Assembly (NCBI GenBank): GCA_937132145.1
Contig: CAKZNY010000411.1
Location: forward strand, 1-12,405
Direction of reading: 5' to 3'
Length of the DNA stretch: 12,405 nucleotides
DNA from: an uncultured Paracoccaceae bacterium
Lineage (GTDB): Bacteria; Pseudomonadota; Alphaproteobacteria; Rhodobacterales; Rhodobacteraceae
Positions 7,874-12,405 of the stretch are shown one piece after another. Numbering within the stretch: position 1 is the first letter of the stretch; every line of letters begins with the position of its first letter. The translations under genes were made by a program, and so were the position numbers. Below the pieces are notes generated by a model. That model saw only the letters and a program-made list of their open reading frames with translations, made no database searches and was not told the origin of the DNA.

Positions 7874-9220
7874 ATGACCGCATCCCTCGAAACCCTTACG
7901 CAAACCCTCCTTGACGCCGCACGCGCGGCCGGGGCCGAAGCCGCTGATTCCATTGCGGTTTCGGGTGACAGTCAATCTATCGAAGTCTTAAACGGGGCGT
8001 TGGAACATGCGGAAAGGTCCGAAGGGATCGATCTTGGGTTGCGCGTGTTGATCGGCCATCGCCAAGCCAGCGTGTCGTCGTCCGACCTGCGCCCCGAGAC
8101 CATTCGCGCGATGGCCGAGCGCGCTGTTGCTATGGCGCTGGAGGCCCCCGAAGACCCGCACTGTGGCCTTGCCGACCCATCACAACTGGCCAAATCATGG
8201 GACATCGATTCGCTAGAGTTGGCCGACCCGTCTGCCGCCCCCACCCCTGCGGAACTGCAAACCGACGCGCTGGAAGCCGAGGCTGCCGCTTATGCCGTCA
8301 AAGGCGTAAATCAGGTTCAGGGCGCGGGTGCGGGTTACAGCCGCTCCGCCATCTACCTCGCTGCCACCAACGGGTTCAGCGGCGGATACGAGCGCACCTC
8401 GCGGTCCACCTCCTGCGTTGCCATCACGGGTGAAGGCCTGAACATGGAGCGGGATTATAATGGCGAGGGTCGTATATTTGCAGCAGACCTGCCACCCGCC
8501 GCCGAGATCGGCCGCATCGCTGGCGAACGCGCCGTTGCCCGCGCCAACCCAACGAAACCACCTACTGGCGCCTTCCCTGTGCTGTTCGACGAACGTATAT
8601 CATCGGGCCTGATCGGGCATCTGGTCGCCGCGATCAACGGCGGCTCAATCGCGCGCGGATCAAGCTGGCTGAAAGATGCGATGGGCGAGCGGGTGCTACC
8701 CGAAGGCCTGTCATTGATTGAAGACCCGCACCGCGCCCGCGTCTCCGGCTCTAAACCCTTTGATGCAGAGGGCCTGCCAACGGCCCGCCGCGCGGTTATC
8801 GAAAATGGCATCCTGCAAAGCTGGACGCTCGATCTGGCCACCGCTCGCAAACTTGGGCTTGAGAGCACCGGAAACGCTTCCCGTGGCACCTCCGCGCCGC
8901 CAAGCCCTGCCGCTGGTAATCTTTCGTTAACCCAAGGCACGGACACCCGCGACGCGTTGATCGCGATGATGGGCACAGGGTTGATCGTAACCTCGTTGAT
9001 CGGCAGCTCCATCAACCCCAATACCGGCGACTATTCGCGTGGCGCATCGGGCTTCTGGGTCGAAAACGGCGTTATCATCGGCCCTGTTAACGAGTGCACC
9101 ATCGCGGGCAACCTGCGCGAGATGTTAGCATCCATTCGCCCTGCAAACGATGGCCGCGCCCATCTGTCCCGCATCGTTCCCAGCTTGCTTGTGGAAGGGT
9201 TAACCATTGCCGGCGCATGA
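7874..9220 (+). CDS. pmbA: PmbA/TldE-type metalloprotease family protein
   Basis: Encodes 448 residues, the normal length for PmbA/TldE. In Escherichia coli, TldD and TldE (PmbA) form a complex that degrades unfolded peptides and matures microcin B17 and helps control CcdA; TldD carries the HEXXH zinc site and TldE does not. No HEXXH is visible here, which fits the TldE side. Family features are the N-terminal segment SQSIEVLNGALEHAERSEGIDLGLRVLIG-like stretch (about residues 36-64), GLIGHLVAAINGGSIARGSS in the middle, GTSAPPSPAAGNLSL, and the C-terminal ASGFWVENGVIIGPVNECTIAGNL. The start at 7874 has GGGA upstream and begins with the expected N-terminal helix. It heads an apparent operon; the next gene overlaps its last 14 bases. 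The TldD partner is not in this window and is presumably elsewhere. Confidence 0.93.
   Translation: MTASLETLTQTLLDAARAAGAEAADSIAVSGDSQSIEVLNGALEHAERSEGIDLGLRVLIGHRQASVSSSDLRPETIRAMAERAVAMALEAPEDPHCGLADPSQLAKSWDIDSLELADPSAAPTPAELQTDALEAEAAAYAVKGVNQVQGAGAGYSRSAIYLAATNGFSGGYERTSRSTSCVAITGEGLNMERDYNGEGRIFAADLPPAAEIGRIAGERAVARANPTKPPTGAFPVLFDERISSGLIGHLVAAINGGSIARGSSWLKDAMGERVLPEGLSLIEDPHRARVSGSKPFDAEGLPTARRAVIENGILQSWTLDLATARKLGLESTGNASRGTSAPPSPAAGNLSLTQGTDTRDALIAMMGTGLIVTSLIGSSINPNTGDYSRGASGFWVENGVIIGPVNECTIAGNLREMLASIRPANDGRAHLSRIVPSLLVEGLTIAGA
9193..9199 (+). promoter_or_regulatory. Ribosome-binding site supporting the TTG start of the phosphatase gene
   Basis: GGAAGGG lies inside the end of pmbA, seven bases before the TTG at 9207. 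The phosphatase frame has no ATG near its N-terminus, so this site is what makes the TTG start credible and suggests translational coupling with pmbA. Confidence 0.6.
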
Positions 9221-9977
9221 CCTGAAACTTTTAATTGACGCGGCCCATGCGGCTGGCGACATCGCCCGAAAATACTTTCGGGCGAACCCCGAGACATGGG
9301 ACAAAAGCGACAACCAAGGCCCCGTCACCGAGGCCGACCTCGCCGTTGACCGCATGTTGCACAGCGAACTTCTACAGGCCCAACCGGATTACGGCTGGTT
9401 GTCCGAGGAAACCGAAGACACCGCCGCCCGCCTGACATGTCCGCGGGTATTCATCATCGATCCCATCGACGGCACCCGCGCCTTCATCGCAGGCGAGGAA
9501 ACTTTCGCGCATTCATTGGCCATCGCGCAAAACGGCGAAATCATCACCGCTGTCGTCCACCTGCCAATGAAAAACCTGACCTACAGTGCCACCAAAGGCG
9601 GCGGGGCGTTCCTGAATGGCAAACCGATAAACGCCAGCACCGCAAAAGACATCGCCTCGGCGCGTATTCTAATCACACGCCCGACCCTTAAACCTGAACT
9701 TTGGCCCGGCGGCGTGCCAGACCTGTCCCCCAACTTCCGCCCCTCGCTGGCCTACCGGATGTGCCTCGCCGCAGACGGCAGTTTCGACGGGATGCTAACC
9801 CTGCGCGACACATGGGAATGGGACGTTGCCGCCGGTGATCTAATCGCCCGCGAGGCCGGAGCCACCGTCACCACCCGCGAAAACCTGCCCGCGCGATATA
9901 ACAACGCCACCCCGCTTTTGGCTGGCATGATCGCGGCGTCCAAGTTACTACATCCGCAATTCATTAACAGACTGTAA
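9207..9977 (+). CDS. Inositol monophosphatase-family phosphatase, CysQ-like 3'(2'),5'-bisphosphate nucleotidase
   Basis: Encodes 256 residues, starting at TTG. The lithium-sensitive phosphatase fold is clear: PVTEADLAVDRML (39-51), WLSEET (64-69) with a metal-binding Glu, DPIDGTRAF (85-93) with the catalytic Asp residues, GGGAFLNGKPIN, and WDVAAGDLIAREAGA (from 205) with the late Asp D206. Members hydrolyse inositol phosphates or 3'-phosphoadenosine 5'-phosphate; the short WLSEET form and overall style fit CysQ-type nucleotidases better than SuhB, but the substrate cannot be fixed from sequence. It overlaps pmbA by 14 bases and precedes the DUF4170 gene by 21, so it lies inside the operon. 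The start rests on the GGAAGGG upstream and on the absence of an in-frame ATG near the N-terminus. Confidence 0.92.
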   Translation: MPAHDLKLLIDAAHAAGDIARKYFRANPETWDKSDNQGPVTEADLAVDRMLHSELLQAQPDYGWLSEETEDTAARLTCPRVFIIDPIDGTRAFIAGEETFAHSLAIAQNGEIITAVVHLPMKNLTYSATKGGGAFLNGKPINASTAKDIASARILITRPTLKPELWPGGVPDLSPNFRPSLAYRMCLAADGSFDGMLTLRDTWEWDVAAGDLIAREAGATVTTRENLPARYNNATPLLAGMIAASKLLHPQFINRL

Positions 9978-9998
9978 CCCTCAATTAAGGACACGCCC

Positions 9999-10241
9999 AT
10001 GACCAAACGGCTACACCTCGTTTTCGGTGGCGAACTAATCGACCCGCAAGGCAACGAATTTCGCGATCCGGATAATATCGAAACGGTCGGGATTTATTCA
10101 AGCTATGACAAAGCATACGACGCGTGGAAATCAGCGGCACACTCGACAGTAGATAACGCCCACATGCGGTATTTCATTGCCCATCTGCACCGCCTGCAAG
10201 ACGAAAAGACCGAGACGAGCCTAACCGGTGAGATGGGCTAA
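9999..10241 (+). CDS. DUF4170 family protein
   Basis: Encodes 80 residues. The sequence KRLHLVFGGELIDPQGNEF, followed by VGIYSSYDKAYDAWKSAAHSTVDNAHMRYFIAHLHRL, is the compact pattern I know as DUF4170, a small cytoplasmic alphaproteobacterial family of unknown function. There is no signal peptide or membrane segment. AAGGA stands about eight bases before the ATG at 9999. It lies 21 bases after the phosphatase gene and eight bases before the Kdo-transferase gene. The position next to waaA and lpxK is one I associate with alphaproteobacteria, so a link to envelope lipid synthesis is possible but unproven. Confidence 0.92.
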   Translation: MTKRLHLVFGGELIDPQGNEFRDPDNIETVGIYSSYDKAYDAWKSAAHSTVDNAHMRYFIAHLHRLQDEKTETSLTGEMG

Positions 10242-10249
10242 CCTACGCG

Positions 10250-11506
10250 ATGGGCCGTTCGGTTTTCTTAGCTGCATACATGTTGCTCTCGCGCTATGGC
10301 GAGGGCTGGTTTGCACGAAAACCGGACAGCACAAACCCCGAGCGCCGAGGCATCGCCTCAACCCCGCGTCCTGATGGGCCACTGATCTGGATCAACATCT
10401 CAAGCATCAGTGGAGCAGACGCGATCCTTACCCTGACACGGCGCTTGCTTGACCAAAATCCGGCCCTGCACTGCCTGCTAACATCCCGCACCGAGCATAT
10501 CGCACGCGCCCTCCATGGCCAAATGCCGCCGCGCATGATCCACCAATATATCCCCGTCGATGCTACCGCGAACATCAACACATTCCTCGATCACTGGCAC
10601 CCTGACCTGTCCGTCTGGACCGAGGCCGAATTCCAGCCCGCCTTCGTCGTTCAAACCAAACGGCGCGGCATCCCGACGATATACGTCGATGCCCATATTT
10701 CCGCGCGCGCCTTCCGGCGATACCGATTATTCAGAGGTATGGCCGCCGCACTTCTGAAGCGTTTCGACCACATCCTTGCCCAAGACGCCGCCACCAAAAA
10801 GCACTTGCAAAACCTTGGGGCGCCTGCGGAACGGATTCAAATATCCGGCCACCTGAATGGCAGCACATCCCCGCTACCGCACAACGAAACGCAACGTAAA
10901 GCACTGGCCCGCGCTATCGGTGGACGGCCAGTATGGCTGGCCGCACAAACGCATGAGGGCGAAGAAGAAGCGATCATTGCCGCCCATCAGAAAGCCCGCC
11001 GCTCCTTCCCTGAACTGTTTCTAATCCTTGCACCGCGCCAGCCCGAACGTGGCAACGCCATCGCAGATATGCTGCGCGGACAGGATTACACCGTCGCACA
11101 GCGCTCCAAATCGCAGCAAATCGATCGGCAGACCGATATTTATCTGGCCGACACGCCAGACGAAATGGGGCTTTGGTATCGCCTCGCCCCCGTGTCGTTC
11201 CTTGGCGGTTCGTTTATTAGCGGCGGCGGGCACAATCCGCTTTTCGCCGCAGCACTCGGTTCGGCTATTCTGCATGGGCCGCAAATCTCTAATTTCGCTG
11301 CGGCCTACAAAACCCTGCTTGACGCCAACGCCTGCATGCCCGTCACTGACGGGGCCGACCTTGCCAAAAAGCTAGAGGCCGCGCTTTCGCCGGAACGCGC
11401 AGCCCAACTGGCCACCGCCGCATGGGGGGCATATGGTGAATACGACACGGCAACCGACCGCGTTTTCGACCTGCTGCAATCCTATTTCCCGAAGGATACA
11501 TCCTGA
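10250..11506 (+). CDS. waaA: Divergent 3-deoxy-D-manno-octulosonic acid (Kdo) transferase
   Basis: Encodes 418 residues, the usual WaaA length. WaaA adds Kdo to lipid IVA at the cytoplasmic face of the inner membrane. Family segments in order: LIWINISSISGADAILTL (45-62), VWTEAEFQPAFV (122-133), YVDAHISARAFRRYR (145-159), FDHILAQDAATKKHLQNLGA (172-191), VWLAAQTHEGEEEAI (228-242), LILAPRQPER (258-267), ADTPDEMGLWYRLAPVSFLGGSF (300-322) and GGHNPLFAAALGSAILHGP (326-344). Two differences from ordinary WaaA stand out: the N-terminal S-[IV]-G-E motif is S-I-S-G here, so the proposed catalytic Glu is absent (G55 by simple alignment), and the usual HNPLE has Phe at 332. The N-terminal membrane anchor (residues 1-15) is short. 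It starts eight bases after DUF4170, and its TGA overlaps the lpxK ATG. Family is sure; activity as a standard Kdo transferase is less so. Confidence 0.88.
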   Translation: MGRSVFLAAYMLLSRYGEGWFARKPDSTNPERRGIASTPRPDGPLIWINISSISGADAILTLTRRLLDQNPALHCLLTSRTEHIARALHGQMPPRMIHQYIPVDATANINTFLDHWHPDLSVWTEAEFQPAFVVQTKRRGIPTIYVDAHISARAFRRYRLFRGMAAALLKRFDHILAQDAATKKHLQNLGAPAERIQISGHLNGSTSPLPHNETQRKALARAIGGRPVWLAAQTHEGEEEAIIAAHQKARRSFPELFLILAPRQPERGNAIADMLRGQDYTVAQRSKSQQIDRQTDIYLADTPDEMGLWYRLAPVSFLGGSFISGGGHNPLFAAALGSAILHGPQISNFAAAYKTLLDANACMPVTDGADLAKKLEAALSPERAAQLATAAWGAYGEYDTATDRVFDLLQSYFPKDTS

Positions 11507-12405
11507 TGCGCCCCCCCTTATTCTGGAATCGCCCGCGCGGCCTGACATCCCGCCTTTTGGCACCGTTCGAGCGGATATGGATCGCCACCACACGCCGCCG
11601 CCTGAAAAACGGCCCGTGGGAACGGATGGACGTACCGGTTATCTGCGTTGGAAACATCAACGTCGGCGGGACAGGCAAGACACCAACGGTGATCGCGTTG
11701 CTGGATATTTTCCGAGACCTCGGCATCACCGCCCACGTCGTTTCACGGGGTCATGGTGGCTCCGAAATCGGGCCGCTACTGGTGGATGAACGTAATCACT
11801 CCGCCGCCCAAGTCGGTGACGAGCCGCTGTTAATTTCGGCCTTCGGACCCTGCTGGGTCGCCAAAGACCGTACCGCAGGCGCCAAAGCCGCTATCAAAGC
11901 AGGCGCTCAGGTGATCGTTTTGGACGACGGATTTCAGAATCCGTCTTTGCACAAAGACCTGAGTATCGTTGTCGTAGACGCCGAAATTGGCTTCGGTAAT
12001 GGCCGCGTTATGCCCGCCGGACCGCTGAGGGAACCGCTGACGGATGGCCTGTCCCGCGCCGACATCGTTATCCCGATCGGCACCGCGGCGGCACAAAAAC
12101 GCCTGATCGCGCAGCTGAACAACCCCGTCTGGTCTGGCGAGCTGCGCCCCCTTGAAACCGGCATGGACTGGTCCGGCACCCGCTTCATCGCATTCGCGGG
12201 CATCGGTCGCCCCGCTAAATTCTTCGCCACTTTGAAAGCCCTAGACGCAAACGTCGTTGCCACCCGCGCTTTCCCCGACCACGCGCCATATACCGACGCA
12301 ATCCTTCAACGCTTAAAGGCAGAAGCAAAGGCAAAATCGGCGCAACTGGTGACCACCGAAAAGGATATGGCGCGTCTACCGGTGGCGTTCCGCCGCGATG
12401 TCCTC
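11506..12405 (+). CDS. lpxK: Tetraacyldisaccharide 4'-kinase, C-terminus cut by window edge
   Basis: The frame is open from ATG at 11506 for 300 codons to the right edge; full-length LpxK is about 330 residues, so only the end is missing. LpxK phosphorylates the 4' position of the tetraacyl-disaccharide to give lipid IVA at the inner membrane, the step before Kdo addition. Visible motifs are FWNRPRGLTSRLLAPF near the start (membrane-associated N-terminus), the P-loop GNINVGGTGKTPT (49-61), VVSRGHGG (78-85), VGDEPLLI (103-110), VIVLDDGFQNP (136-146, with the paired Asp), RVMPAGPLREP (167-177) and TTEKDMARLP near the edge. The ATG overlaps the waaA stop by one base (TGATG), so the two are translationally coupled. 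I see nothing abnormal in the visible part. Confidence 0.96.
   Translation, partial: MRPPLFWNRPRGLTSRLLAPFERIWIATTRRRLKNGPWERMDVPVICVGNINVGGTGKTPTVIALLDIFRDLGITAHVVSRGHGGSEIGPLLVDERNHSAAQVGDEPLLISAFGPCWVAKDRTAGAKAAIKAGAQVIVLDDGFQNPSLHKDLSIVVVDAEIGFGNGRVMPAGPLREPLTDGLSRADIVIPIGTAAAQKRLIAQLNNPVWSGELRPLETGMDWSGTRFIAFAGIGRPAKFFATLKALDANVVATRAFPDHAPYTDAILQRLKAEAKAKSAQLVTTEKDMARLPVAFRRDVL

Noticed and set aside
8455..9021. Minus-strand open frame of 188 codons opposite pmbA
   Set aside because: Antisense to the PmbA/TldE gene and Ser/Arg/Pro-rich without domain features.

Overview
The window looks like chromosomal DNA from an alphaproteobacterium, most probably a roseobacter-type Rhodobacterales. 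The evidence is the protein style of LeuC, LeuD and the PmbA/TldE protein, a DUF4170 gene lying just before the Kdo-transferase and lpxK genes, and a DUF6653 protein beside an M32 carboxypeptidase. Every assignment is by reading motifs; no database search was run. I see no tRNA, rRNA, insertion sequence, phage gene, CRISPR array or origin.

Left part (1-7716, all on the minus strand). Read in the direction of transcription it holds: a LysR-type regulator (6796-7716); an M32 metallocarboxypeptidase (5244-6728), followed after 9 bases by a DUF6653 membrane protein (4728-5234); an AT-rich orphan gene of unknown function (3720-4649); leuC (2132-3535) and leuD (1514-2119), the two subunits of isopropylmalate isomerase for leucine synthesis; a six-segment membrane protein (670-1464); and an exported endonuclease/exonuclease/phosphatase-fold protein that runs off the left edge. 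The leuC leader (3536-3719) contains a possible 30-codon ORF and GC-rich inverted repeats.

Right part (7874-12405, all on the plus strand). Five tightly packed genes form what looks like one operon: pmbA/tldE, an inositol-monophosphatase/CysQ-like phosphatase (TTG start, 14-base overlap), DUF4170, a divergent waaA-like Kdo transferase, and lpxK (TGATG overlap, cut by the right edge). The last two belong to lipid A/Kdo assembly in the inner membrane. The two halves diverge from a 157-base spacer (7717-7873) that carries a 10-bp perfect inverted repeat around a candidate promoter.

Most of the window is ordinary housekeeping DNA and I do not see a convincing new multi-gene system. The points most worth a second look are the AT-rich orphan gene, the WaaA-like protein that lacks two Glu residues normally conserved in the family, the inverted repeat before pmbA, the leuC leader, and the missing normal start codon of the phosphatase-fold gene at the left edge.
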